Shown piece by piece: positions 40,995-49,653 of a stretch of 64,000 nt of DNA (the first letter of the stretch is position 1; every line of letters begins with the position of its first letter). The position numbers and the translations under genes were made by a program. The DNA lies in assembly GCA_965116865.1 (NCBI GenBank), contig OZ220727.1:2232001-2296000 (forward strand). Reading direction: 5' to 3'. The stretch comes from Aldehydirespirator sp965116865 (lineage in GTDB: Bacteria; Actinomycetota; Acidimicrobiia; Acidimicrobiales; Aldehydirespiratoraceae). The notes under the pieces are model-generated. The model was given only the letters and a program-made list of their open reading frames with translations. It ran no database searches and was not told the origin of the DNA.

Positions 40995-41900
40995 ATCGGC
41001 TCTCACCTATTCGCGGACGCTCTTAGTTCGAGTGAGCCGACTGATCAGAATATTCTGTCTGATTCGCAAGTCCACTTTGTGGATGTGCTCAGCGAGGCGG
41101 ATTCGTCGCGGCCGGAGTCGAGCTTCTGGGATCACTCGCCCTGTCATGGCGATCCGTGGGTAAATGGCGTCGTCATCAACGACGACGACGGCTTCGAGAT
41201 CGTGCTGTCCCCGACGGTCGCGGTGGCTGAGGCGGGTCCGGACCTCGGCGATGACTGGGCATGGGTCGGCGTTTCGCAGACCGCGGTGATCGATGTGTTG
41301 GGCAACGACCATGATCCCAACGAGAACCTGGACGCGTCGTCGCTGCGCATCACGGTGGGGCCCGCATCGGGCACGGCCGCAGTCGTCGAGACCGCGGACG
41401 GCGCCGCGGCTGTTCAGTACACGGCCGCGGCGCTGGGCGGGTCCGACAGTGTCACATACGAGGTCTGCGACGCGCTGGGCGAATGCGACACAGCCCAGGT
41501 CACGATCATGGTCGGCAACGCCGGCTGCACGATCACCGGCACCGAGGGCGACGACATGCTGCAGGGCACCTCCGGCGACGACGTGATCTGCGGCCTGGGC
41601 GGCAACGATGTGATCTACGGCCTGGGCGGCAACGATGTGATCTACGGCCTACGCGGTGACGACATCATCGTCGGCGGCTCAGGCGACGACAGCCTCTACG
41701 GCGGCTATGTAGGCGTGGCCGCAGGCGTGGCGGCATGGGTACTCGTGTACGCGTCGTCACTGTTCGACAGCCACGGCCGGGGATGGCATGACAAGGCCGC
41801 AGGAACGATTGTCATCCAAGCACTCCGGCAGGCTGAACCCACCCAGGGCCGCGAGATCCCACAGAAGTGGCAAGGCTGGCGCGGCGTGCCCTTCTCATGA
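40981..41900 (+). pseudogene. RTX-type calcium-binding secreted protein, internal fragment
   Basis: The frame is open from a TGA at about 40978 without a signal peptide. It encodes an Ig/cadherin-like domain (V-I-D-V-L-G-N-D-H-D-P-N-E-N-L) and then about five GG-x-G-N-D nonapeptides (C-G-L-G-G-N-D-V-I-Y) that bind calcium in RTX proteins. After L-Y-G-G at about 41705 the sequence becomes unrelated. Secretion signals at both ends are missing, so this is a fragment of a larger exported protein. From 41901 to 42163 I see nothing definable. Confidence 0.65.
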
Positions 41901-42163
41901 GCAGCGGAACCTCCACTTTTCTGGCAATGACCATGTCCCAGGGGGAACCTCGTTCCGCGGCCGCTAACCAATCTCGACGAGCTGCGTCTTGCGAGGCCGA
42001 GGGTCGCCGGTGAACGAACTTGGTGATTCTGAGCGCATGCAGCCGGGCACGTCTGTGCGGTCGGGTTCTGTGATGCTCGGGTCCGGGTCGATGGCAGTGC
42101 TCGCTGATCTTCCGGCCCTTCGCGCAAACGTGGGATGAGGGGTTGCTGGCACCGGTGGGCTGG

Positions 42164-42662
42164 TCACGTTGTCAGCAGGCCTCGGGCCTCGAAGTTGGTG
42201 GGGTTGGTGAAGCCGTGTGCGGTGCGCCGCAGTACTTGCAGCAGGTTGTTGGTGCCCTCGATGCGTCCGTTGGAGGCTCGGTCGGTGTGGTGTTGGGCGA
42301 GGATCTCGTCGGAGCGGGCGATGATGGTGTCGACGATGTCGTGGAGCTCGGGCAGCTGTCCGGTCTCGTAGAGGTCGCGGATCTCGCGACGCCGGGCGTC
42401 ATGCACCCGAGCGCAACAGAACCCGCACGCCGGGCACCCCGGCCGCCTCACAGCCGACTCGACCTCCACAACCAGCTCGCTCGGCGTGTCCACCGCCACC
42501 GCGAGCACACGGACCTGGCGCAGGTGCAGCCGCACCCGCATAACATCCGAAGCCATCGAGGCCCTCCTGGATCGCTGACATGCACATCACCGATCCCAGC
42601 AGGGCCCCGACCCCTACTCAGGGACCCTCAACCACCCCGCTCCCCACGAATCCGCGAAGGCT
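42164..42662 (-). mobile_element. Internally deleted ISL3-family element, left of the defence island
   Basis: The element ends at 42662 with AGCCTTCGCGGATTCGTGGG (minus strand). Its transposase frame (42164-42556) joins the N-terminal zinc finger (C-P-A-C-G-F-C-C-A-R-V-H) directly to the C-terminal block (S-N-G-R-I-E-G-T-N-N-L-L-Q-V-L-R-R-T-A-H-G-F). The catalytic middle is gone, with the junction near 42372. The distal terminal repeat was not found. A second derivative with the same end lies at about 48700-49162. Confidence 0.8.
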
Positions 42663-42796
42663 CGAAGGGTTGTCATGGAGGCCGCTGTGTGCTGCCACTG
42701 CGCTACATCCGCCGAGTGAAACGCCGTCCGCAGGATTCTCGGCATGGGACAGCTTACGGCACCTTCTTGTCCCAAGTAGGTGTCGCACGTCTGTGA

Positions 42797-42802
42797 TACA
42801 CT
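42797..42802 (+). promoter_or_regulatory. Candidate -10 hexamer TACACT for the AbiE operon
   Basis: TACACT ends 6 nt before the ATG at 42809, consistent with leaderless transcription of the first AbiE-type operon. No convincing -35 is visible. Confidence 0.45.
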
Positions 42803-42808
42803 GGCTGC

Positions 42809-43648
42809 ATGGTCAAGCACACCGCAGACCTGACCCCCGAACTGGCCGATTTCCCATTGGGGTCGGCCTTGCCGCCGCGCTTGGTGCCGGTCGTGAACGA
42901 CCTGCACGCACGCGGTTCTGAAGTCGTCACGGTCGCTGACTTGTCACGCTACGACACCGAGATGTCTCCACAAGACGCAGGCAGGACGCTACGGCGCGCT
43001 GGCTGGCTGAATCCCTTGCGGACGCAGGGTGCATGGTCTGTCAACTTCGTGATGTCCCCCTCACACCTGGGAAGGTTCCGGGAGTTGCGTGCTCGTCTGT
43101 CCACGCACCCGGACACGCCTGCCGTGATCGCTGGGAAGTCCGTCGCGCAAGTCCATGACTGGCTCAGACGAGGGACAGCACACAGCATTGGATGTCCCCC
43201 GAACTACAAACTGCCCCGTTGTCTCACCGGTTATCGCGTGTGTCGTTGGGAGCCACGTATCCCTGTTGATGTGATATGGGGATTGCCGGTCTGGAAGCCG
43301 GAGACGTTGCTGGTGTTCATGGCGGCACGTCCCTCCCAGTTCTCATGGGCAGACATTGCCGACTGGCTCTGGGAGGCGTGTGACTCCATCGACGCTGACC
43401 TGCTCAGCGAGGAACTGGACGGCAGACCCCGCAGCACTTGGATGAAGACCGCTTACCTCCTAAACGAGGGGGAGCGCCCTGAGATTGCTGATCTCTTGTT
43501 GGGGTCCGCCCCCAGCGATGACACGGGACCGTACGTGCTGGGCCATCGCGAAAGGCGAGTTGGTCGCTTCATCTACCGACCGGTGTGGTCACCGAAGTTT
43601 GAACTCACGGACTACCTGCTGCCCGCTTGGTGGCAGCCCCGCATCTAG
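42809..43648 (+). CDS. AbiEi-like antitoxin (type IV toxin-antitoxin)
   Basis: The 279-residue protein opens with a winged-helix region (V-T-V-A-D-L-S-R-Y-D-T-E-M-S-P-Q-D-A-G-R and W-L-N-P-L) and continues as a mixed domain ending D-Y-L-L-P-A-W-W. This size and its place 4 bp before an AbiEii-type nucleotidyltransferase match AbiEi antitoxins, which bind their own promoter and oppose the toxin without contacting it. Similarity in the C-terminal part is weak. The codon use is less GC-biased than the surrounding chromosome, suggesting transfer. Confidence 0.7.
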   Translation: MVKHTADLTPELADFPLGSALPPRLVPVVNDLHARGSEVVTVADLSRYDTEMSPQDAGRTLRRAGWLNPLRTQGAWSVNFVMSPSHLGRFRELRARLSTHPDTPAVIAGKSVAQVHDWLRRGTAHSIGCPPNYKLPRCLTGYRVCRWEPRIPVDVIWGLPVWKPETLLVFMAARPSQFSWADIADWLWEACDSIDADLLSEELDGRPRSTWMKTAYLLNEGERPEIADLLLGSAPSDDTGPYVLGHRERRVGRFIYRPVWSPKFELTDYLLPAWWQPRI

Positions 43649-43652
43649 AGAC

Positions 43653-44801
43653 ATGGCCGCGTTCATCACGCATAACGACATCCTCAGGGCATATCCTCGG
43701 GCGACCCACGATCAGGACGTGGTTTCTTCCGCTGTGCTGGACGCGGCCTTTGATGTGGTGTTGCACGCGATGCACACGCATGACCTCTTTCGGGAATGCG
43801 GCCTGACCTTCAAGGGCGGCACAGCTCTAAGGAAATGCGTTATTGGCCCCAAGGGGAGGTTCTCGTTCGATCTTGACTTCGACACCACTGAGGCACCAGA
43901 CGCGGTGGCTGAAATCGTTGGCGAAGTGGTTGAGGACGCCTCTGATCAGACATTCAAGCTCACCATGGTCGAGCGGCGCGGGCATCAGTCGATACTGGTG
44001 GAGTCGGACTTGCTGCCCGACCGTTCTCGTCGGGCGAAGATCGACTTCTCGCAAAGGGGACAGTGCCTGCCGTCGCAACCGAGTCTCCTGAAGACCTCAC
44101 CAGTGGGCAGCCGCTACTCGTTCGGAGACTTTCCCGTCCCAATGATCGCGTTGGATGAGAACATTGCCGAGAAACTGTCACGGTGGCGAGGAAATCCACT
44201 CGTCCGTGACCTATTTGACCTCACAACACTGGCCAACAAGATCACTGACCCGGAGAGAGTCGCTTCGATGTATGTGTTGAAGTCCTATCTCTCCTGGGTG
44301 GACACCCCTCCCAACCGGAGGCTGGACACGCCCGCAGGTTATCTCACGGACACCCTTAAGGGAGTAACGCCAGCGACCTTCGTATTGGAAGACCTGGTGT
44401 TGCCTTCCGCTCCCTCGGACCCAGAGAAAAGCAGTCTCATCAACCGGTCTCTACAGAGATTGGTGGCATTCTTTGATCTACTGGATCACTCCATTCGCAG
44501 CGAGAATCTGCAACGTTTCGCAACCAACACCGATGGCAGCTTGGCCTACGAAGCTCAGAAGCAACTTGATGACATCGGTGTCGTCGCGGGGCTGTCGGGA
44601 ACGGGCGCTCCCAGCGGACGGCTGCACTCTCTCAGCACAAGAGCGCTCGGTGCCGATCTCGCCCCCGAGGTCCAACACCTGAGTTCCACCTCGGGCAAGG
44701 GACCGACCTGCGGTGTCCGCAACAAGACCGGAGGTCGATGCGGCAATCCACTCCCTCCGGTCGGAGGCGAGTGCATCGCTGGACATCCACGCCGGAGATA
44801 G
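43653..44801 (+). CDS. AbiEii-like nucleotidyltransferase toxin
   Basis: The 382-residue protein carries the AbiEii signature F-K-G-G-T-A-L-R-K, then F-S-F-D-L-D-F (the Asp pair of the nucleotidyltransferase), K-I-D-F-S and I-A-L-D-E-N-I-A-E-K, and R-D-L-F-D-L. AbiEii toxins arrest growth by modifying tRNA or other targets during phage infection. The last 30 residues are C-G-V-R-N-K-T-G-G-R-C-G-N-P and C-I-A-G-H, a possible zinc knuckle not typical of the family. It follows the antitoxin by 4 bp, so the two form one operon. Confidence 0.82.
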   Translation: MAAFITHNDILRAYPRATHDQDVVSSAVLDAAFDVVLHAMHTHDLFRECGLTFKGGTALRKCVIGPKGRFSFDLDFDTTEAPDAVAEIVGEVVEDASDQTFKLTMVERRGHQSILVESDLLPDRSRRAKIDFSQRGQCLPSQPSLLKTSPVGSRYSFGDFPVPMIALDENIAEKLSRWRGNPLVRDLFDLTTLANKITDPERVASMYVLKSYLSWVDTPPNRRLDTPAGYLTDTLKGVTPATFVLEDLVLPSAPSDPEKSSLINRSLQRLVAFFDLLDHSIRSENLQRFATNTDGSLAYEAQKQLDDIGVVAGLSGTGAPSGRLHSLSTRALGADLAPEVQHLSSTSGKGPTCGVRNKTGGRCGNPLPPVGGECIAGHPRRR

Positions 44802-45204
44802 GCGTCAGCCCTTGCCTTGCCTGGTCGAGCGCACGTCATCAAGCAGAGGTAGCAAGCGATGCCGGTACTTGATGAACTGGCTGGGAGGTGCCGCACATAG
44901 GGCGCGGTGTTGGACTGCGTTCGCGGCGATTGGGGATCGCTTGCCACGAATCCGCGAAGGCTCATCGAAGACCGCTGTGTCTGGCAGAGACCGCCGTAAC
45001 CGTCTACCGGACATCCGACGACCCGCCCAAGTACCAGGTGGACATCACCAGAGTGTGGCGCTGATCCTGCACTGGCAGCCTCACGCGCGGTGACTCGTCG
45101 GGCCGACAGGTAGCTGCCATGCTGGTGGCCGTGCCTTCGTCCGGCGCGCTGCGTATGCTGCCCGACCCAGGACGGGATGCTAAGCTAGGCCGGGTGAGGC
45201 GACG
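44802..45204. other. Gene-free stretch with an ISL3 end remnant
   Basis: CCACGAATCCGCGAAGGCT (44944-44962) is the same terminal sequence that ends both ISL3 derivatives, here isolated. No gene is supported in the remaining 400 bp. A GTGAGG upstream of the ATG at 45205 is a likely ribosome-binding site. Confidence 0.6.
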
Positions 45205-46071
45205 ATGAGGTACCAGAAGCGCTCGCAGGTTCCGATGAAGGGCCATCCGGCGCTGACGGAGAAGTGGCTTCAAGGCAAGATTGTTGAAGACCCGAGCCTT
45301 CTAGGACTTGGCGATCTTCGTGTCGTCGCGCAGGAGAAGTCGCTTCCAGGACGTGGCAGGCTCGACTTGCTGCTCATCGATGACGACAAGGACATCCGGT
45401 ACGAGGTCGAGTTGCAGTTGGGAGCTACCGACGAATCTCATATCATCCGCACGCTCGAATACTGGGACATCGAGAAGCGCCGCTATCCCCATAGCGATCA
45501 TGTGGCCGTGATCGTCGCTGAGGACATCACAGCCAGGTTCTTCAACGTCATCAGCCTGTTCAACGGCTTCATTCCGATTGTGGCGATCCGCGTTGCTGCG
45601 ATTGACCTAGGGGAAAATAACGTCACGCTGATGTTCACTCGGGTCTTGGATCATCATGTGCGAGTTGCTGGCGACGATGAGGATTCCGGGATTGTGGCTG
45701 ATCGGGAGTATTGGGAGAAGGCATCGAATCCTGCAATCATAGCCCTGATGGATGATCTGCTGACGTTGATCCATAAGACGGACTCTTCTGTAAGGCTCAA
45801 ATACAACCAGAAGTCTGTCGGGTTGATGAACGACCAACGCGCTATCAACTATGTGTCGTTCGTACCCAAGAGGAAACAGTTGAACGTGAAGATCAAACTC
45901 CCGAGGACCGACGACTATGACTCGCTGATAGATGACTCGAAACTTAGGCTGAACCGATATGACAGGAAGGATGGACAATACAATGTCGTCGTGGAAGGTG
46001 AAGCGTCCGTAGAATCGAGACAGTTGCTACAAGAACTGTTCCGTGACGCCTATGAGCACTACATATCGTAG
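45205..46071 (+). CDS. PD-(D/E)XK nuclease-like protein
   Basis: The 288-residue protein shows a PD-(D/E)XK-type pattern in its first 110 residues: G-R-G-R-L-D-L-L-L-I-D-D (Asp) and Y-E-V-E-L-Q-L-G, where the usual E-x-K reads E-x-Q, followed by H-V-A-V-I-V-A-E-D-I-T. Such E-x-Q variants occur in restriction-like nucleases. The C-terminal half is unrecognised. Strong use of A/T-rich codons compared with the rest of the window supports horizontal origin. It is a candidate restriction or abortive-infection effector; substrate unknown. Confidence 0.65.
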   Translation: MRYQKRSQVPMKGHPALTEKWLQGKIVEDPSLLGLGDLRVVAQEKSLPGRGRLDLLLIDDDKDIRYEVELQLGATDESHIIRTLEYWDIEKRRYPHSDHVAVIVAEDITARFFNVISLFNGFIPIVAIRVAAIDLGENNVTLMFTRVLDHHVRVAGDDEDSGIVADREYWEKASNPAIIALMDDLLTLIHKTDSSVRLKYNQKSVGLMNDQRAINYVSFVPKRKQLNVKIKLPRTDDYDSLIDDSKLRLNRYDRKDGQYNVVVEGEASVESRQLLQELFRDAYEHYIS

Positions 46072-46413
46072 GCTCGTCCAGGTAGCAACAAGAGCGTGAA
46101 GGCACTACCAAGCGGAACATCGCAACGGCCAGAGCGAATCTATTCAGCCTGAAGTGGAGCGCGGCTAAGGACGAGGCACCGTCGCATATCTAAGGCCCTA
46201 TGCTTCTGTCAGCCTCCGAGTCGCAGGGTTCAGGCTCAAAGCCCATGTTCAAATGTCGCTTGGCCAACTCTCCCCAGCCAAGAGTGCCGGTAGGTTCGAC
46301 AGAGATGAAAAATGGTCGAACCGACCGGCATCGCCTCTGACGCCAGTAGACACTTTTTGAGTGTCATGTCCTCACCCCCGACACCTATTGTGTGACGGGC
46401 TAAACTGCGTTGG
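46072..46413. other. Gene-free stretch
   Basis: No gene, RNA or clear repeat is recognised. A TAAACT hexamer (46401-46406) ends 7 nt before the next ATG and may serve as its -10 for a leaderless message. Confidence 0.5.
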
Positions 46414-46520
46414 ATGGAACGAGCAAGAGCCGCAGAGATCGATGCCAGCGTGGCGCCCAGCCTGAGGTGGGCTACGGCCGAGGTGATGGAACGAGCAAGA
46501 GCCGCAGAGATCGATGCCAG
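46414..46520 (+). repeat. 72-bp tandem duplication of a start codon and first codons
   Basis: ATGGAACGAGCAAGAGCCGC and 15 more bases occur at 46414 and at 46486. The spacing of 72 bp (24 codons) keeps the reading frame, so both ATGs are usable. Confidence 0.85.
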
Positions 46521-46809
46521 AGAAGAGCGAGAGCAGGCGAGAGAAGCCGCTCGTGCCGAGCGAGAGAAAGCCAAGGCTGACGACATTGAGCGCCGCAAAC
46601 GGTTGAGATGCAAGCTGTGCTTCCGAGTGATCTTCTTGGTGAAACGGCGAGTTCCTTCACACAAAGCACAATACTGTGACGAGTTCTGCCGATTTCATTC
46701 TCCCAAGTCACGCGCGAAGCGGTGCTTGCATCCTGATCAGATACAAGCGAATGTCCGTCGAGAGATGGAGCGCCGTCGAGCCGAGGCGAAGGTGCAGGTT
46801 CTCGATTGA
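46414..46809 (+). CDS. Charged coiled-coil protein with a zinc-finger-like C-terminus
   Basis: The 131-residue product has a 24-residue N-terminal segment, M-E-R-A-R-A-A-E-I-D-A and so on, that repeats because of a 72-bp in-frame duplication. A long charged helix (E-E-R-E-Q-A-R-E-A-A-R-A) follows, then C-K-L-C...Y-C-D-E-F-C, a likely zinc-binding site. Translation can begin at either copy of the ATG (46414 or 46486). It lies between a nuclease and an AbiE-like pair in the island. The function is unknown; DNA or RNA binding is possible. Confidence 0.65.
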   Translation: MERARAAEIDASVAPSLRWATAEVMERARAAEIDAREEREQAREAARAEREKAKADDIERRKRLRCKLCFRVIFLVKRRVPSHKAQYCDEFCRFHSPKSRAKRCLHPDQIQANVRREMERRRAEAKVQVLD

Positions 46810-46870
46810 GGTAGGTTGGGAGCGTCCAGCTAGTTGCCCAAGAGGTCTTTGGCTACCATTGCGAGCATAG

Positions 46871-46899
46871 TTGATAGGAAAGTACCCCACCGATATACT
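46871..46899 (+). promoter_or_regulatory. Sigma70-like promoter (TTGATA, 17 bp, TATACT)
   Basis: TTGATA at 46871-46876 and TATACT at 46894-46899 are separated by the ideal 17 bp. Transcription would begin at about 46906, which is the G of the GTG start codon, predicting a leaderless message. Confidence 0.75.
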
Positions 46900-46905
46900 G
46901 GTACC

Positions 46906-47880
46906 GTGCAAGCCGATGCAGTAGAGGCCACGGCAGAGGATCGGATGGTGCTGCTGCGCTGGCCCGAAGGCGTCGTGTGCCCGAATTGCGGCAGCGCCGA
47001 GGTGGTCGAGAGGCAGCAGCGCCGGAGGTTGCGTATGTGGCGCTGCGTATGCGGGCGGGACTTCACCGTCACGACCGGCACCGCGCTTCACTCCTCCAAG
47101 CTCGGGCTGTCGGCGTGGGAGACTGCGGCGCGGGCTTCAGACGACAGCCCGTCTGGGATGGCTGCGCTGCTGGGGGTTTCTGCCGCTACAGCTAGGCGGG
47201 TGAGTGGGATTCTTCGCAGTGTTGCTGTTGCTCCTGGTGATCGCCGCTTGGCGGCGTTGCTTGCAGCGCCCCGGCGCTCGCATGGTCGCAGAACGTCGAA
47301 GCCGACTGGTGTAAGGGAACTGATCACGCGTCGTGATCCTCTCGCAGGCAGCCCAGAGTCCCACAGACGCATCCTGGCTGCCGTGCGTGCTAGGCACAAC
47401 GGAGCGACTGCTGCGCTGGTGGCCGAGGACGCAGAGGTGTCTGTCAGTCACGCTCGCCGGTGTTTGCGTCAGTTGCGAGACAAGGGATTCGTGCGGTGCA
47501 AGGAAGTGAACATCTCTTGGGGGTACAGGCACAGCATGGTGCGGCTCTGGGAACTGAAGCTCACCACACGGACCCTTGACGCTCTGCCAAGATTGCCGTG
47601 GCGACCAGTGTCCGATCCGCCCCACGGCGGGGTTCCGCCCGAGTATTGGTGGTTATTCTGGTCGGGAACGTCTGCTGCTGACCTGCGCCTCCCCGAAGAC
47701 AGCTTGCAGATCGCTGACGCTCTGATTGGCGGGCCGTCTTTTCGTGCTCGACGCTGGGCATTGTCACACCTGCCGGTTGAGACACTGCAAGAATTGAGGA
47801 CGATGCGCGGTTATGACACCGGCGTCTTGGCTGACGCGCTCGATTCTGCTATCTGTGAACGTTCCCGTGTCCGATCTTGA
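46906..47880 (+). CDS. Zinc-ribbon/HTH protein with DUF6922-like C-terminus, putative antitoxin
   Basis: The 324-residue protein has three parts. Residues 15-95 match the IS1595-transposase N-terminus: V-V-C-P-N-C-G-S, R-C-V-C-G-R-D-F-T-V-T-T-G-T-A-L and a helix-turn-helix. Residues about 140-215 form a winged helix (A-A-L-V-A-E-D-A-E-V-S-V-S-H-A-R-R). Residues 245-324 carry P-P-E-Y-W-W-L-F-W-S-G-T and A-L-S-H-L-P-V-E-T-L, like DUF6922 domains that precede AbiEii nucleotidyltransferases. No transposase catalytic domain is present. It overlaps the downstream toxin gene, so it is probably the antitoxin. The start is set by the promoter. Confidence 0.65.
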   Translation: MQADAVEATAEDRMVLLRWPEGVVCPNCGSAEVVERQQRRRLRMWRCVCGRDFTVTTGTALHSSKLGLSAWETAARASDDSPSGMAALLGVSAATARRVSGILRSVAVAPGDRRLAALLAAPRRSHGRRTSKPTGVRELITRRDPLAGSPESHRRILAAVRARHNGATAALVAEDAEVSVSHARRCLRQLRDKGFVRCKEVNISWGYRHSMVRLWELKLTTRTLDALPRLPWRPVSDPPHGGVPPEYWWLFWSGTSAADLRLPEDSLQIADALIGGPSFRARRWALSHLPVETLQELRTMRGYDTGVLADALDSAICERSRVRS

Positions 47881-48703
47881 CGACTACCGCGATGTCCTGT
47901 CGCCCGAGATGCGGCGGGTCTGGCCGGTCATGGCGCAAGCGACGGCAACGCTCAAAGGAAGTCTGGTCGGGGGAACTGCTTTGACGATCTACCTCCGCCA
48001 CCGTGAGTCGTTTGACTTGGACTTTCTGGCTCACCAGAGCTTCTCCGGGCAAAACCTGTATCTCAAACTGAAGAGGCTCTCAGAGTTGTCTGGGCTGTCC
48101 TGTGAGGTGGAAGACGAAGAAGACGGGTCGATGCACGCAGTTGTCAATGGCGTGTTAGTTCAAGTGTTCTCTCAACCCAAGAGTAGCAATCCCGACAACT
48201 TCCGACAGCTACGCAGTCCCTTGGTTGTGGATGGAATGCGAGTGGCTTCCCTGCCTGATCTTCTGGCCATGAAGTTGGACGTGATCATGCATCGTCCCAA
48301 GCTGCGTGACTACATAGATATAGCAGCCATAGACAAGTCCGGGATGCACCGAATCGAAGACGGAATGTTGTTTCATGCCGAGCGGTACGGGGTATCGCAG
48401 GCGAGCAGAATCCCAGACAGAATCATTCATTTGTTAGAACAACCCGGAACTCTCCAGGCTGATCGTGTGTTCCAAGACCTCGAAGAGGAAGTCTTGGCAT
48501 ATCTCCGAAGGCGCTCACTGGAAATGCAGTCGTCCCAAACGGCGTGGCGGCAAGCCACCAAGACCCTGACGCTGAGAGACGATGATGAGCACTACAGGCT
48601 CTCAGCACTATCACGCCGAACCACCTGCGGTGCCTGGATGCCGATAGCCCGTGCCTATTGTGTCCTGCCGAAGAACCACACAGGCCATCATCGCAGCAGG
48701 TGA
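47855..48703 (+). CDS. AbiEii-like nucleotidyltransferase, second copy
   Basis: The protein of about 282 residues has the AbiEii core G-G-T-A-L-T-I-Y-L-R-H-R-E-S-F-D-L-D-F-L with the Asp pair, a strand V-L-V-Q-V-F-S, and L-L-A-M-K-L-D-V-I...R-D-Y-I-D-I. It ends with C-G-A-W...Y-C...H-T-G-H-H, again a Cys/His tail like the first AbiEii in this island. The GTG at 47855 overlaps the upstream stop codon by 26 nt, indicating translational coupling; an ATG at 47813 is an alternative. A TACACCT/AGGTGTA hairpin at 48757-48776 may terminate the operon. Confidence 0.78.
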   Translation: MNVPVSDLDDYRDVLSPEMRRVWPVMAQATATLKGSLVGGTALTIYLRHRESFDLDFLAHQSFSGQNLYLKLKRLSELSGLSCEVEDEEDGSMHAVVNGVLVQVFSQPKSSNPDNFRQLRSPLVVDGMRVASLPDLLAMKLDVIMHRPKLRDYIDIAAIDKSGMHRIEDGMLFHAERYGVSQASRIPDRIIHLLEQPGTLQADRVFQDLEEEVLAYLRRRSLEMQSSQTAWRQATKTLTLRDDDEHYRLSALSRRTTCGAWMPIARAYCVLPKNHTGHHRSR

Positions 48704-49162
48704 CTTTTCCCGGCCCTGAACGACCGGGATTGCCCGCCTCTAGAGAGGTCAGCGCATACACCTCCGTTTAGGTGTAACGGCTTGCTGGCTCGGGAGCCTT
48801 CCCTGAGGCCCTCGAGGCGGGCCCGGTCGGCGTCGGTGAGGGTGTCGGCGCGGCACAGCAGAGCGAATCTGGCTCTGGACACCTCGGGCTCAAAGACGGG
48901 CTTGGCACCGGGTGGCCGGCGTCGCTGGATGTCGCGGCGCGCCTGGGTGAGCCCCGCTGAGAACCATCTGATGACGTGGAACCGCTCCAGCACGTGGCGG
49001 GCATGGCCCAGGCGGGCGTCGATGGCGGACCTGTAAGCCATAACATCGGAAGCCATCGGGGCCCTCCTGGATCGCTGACGTGTACATCACCGATCCCAGC
49101 AGGGCCTCGACCCCTACTCAGGGACCCTCAACCACCCCGCTCCCCACGAATCCGCGAAGGCT
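48700..49162 (-). mobile_element. Internally deleted ISL3-family element, right of the defence island
   Basis: It shares the terminal 105 bp with the element at 42164-42662, ending AGCCTTCGCGGATTCGTGGG on the minus strand. The transposase frame keeps six N-terminal codons, then jumps (near 49037) to the central region A-R-L-G-H-A-R-H-V-L-E-R-F-H-V-I-R-W-F and R-A-R-F-A-L-L. It lacks the N-terminal zinc finger and the C-terminal part. It is a different deletion from the first copy, in the same orientation. Confidence 0.8.
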
Positions 49163-49653
49163 GCACTTCTTCAAGCGCGGCTATCGCGTCGTCGTGTTCG
49201 GAACTTCCGAACACGCGGGAGATCGCCTCATCCGCCTCATAAGCAAGCGCATAGCTCGGTCGGGCGTCCTCTATGTGGAGCGGGTCAGTCAACATGAAGC
49301 GGAACCTATCGAAGGCTTACAACACAAAGGGGGACACCTCGCGCGCCCGTGTGGGTCAGTGCAAGCTCCAGCGTCCAACCCGGGTGGGCCACCCGGCCGT
49401 CGGGGACACCTCGCGCGCCCGTGTGGGTCAGTGCAAGGGGAGCCAACGACCTATCGGCGAAGCGATCGGTGGACCCGAGGTGTGCAGTTGCGTCCTTGTC
49501 CGTCACCATGTTGGCCCGCGGCCGACGGGCGGGCCTACAACCATCGTCAACTTGAGGCGGCTTTGGCTGCGTTCTGGCTGTTGCATTATGCTGATCAAGA
49601 AGGTCGCGAACTGCTTATCAGAAACGATGCAGACTGCTGATTGAAGCGCTACC
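49163..49653. other. Stretch with a coding remnant and a 72-bp direct repeat
   Basis: Directly after the ISL3 end, the plus strand encodes F-F-K-R-G-Y-R-V-V-V-F-G-T-S-E-H-A-G-D-R-L-I, which looks like a fragment of an interrupted gene I cannot name. GGGGACACCTCGCGCGCCCG occurs at 49330 and again 72 bp later. No complete gene is supported. Confidence 0.5.

Noticed and set aside
41901..42163. Possible continuation of the ISL3 element to the left
   Set aside because: No terminal inverted repeat matching AGCCTTCGCGGATTCGTGG was found there, so the element boundary is left at the transposase stop.
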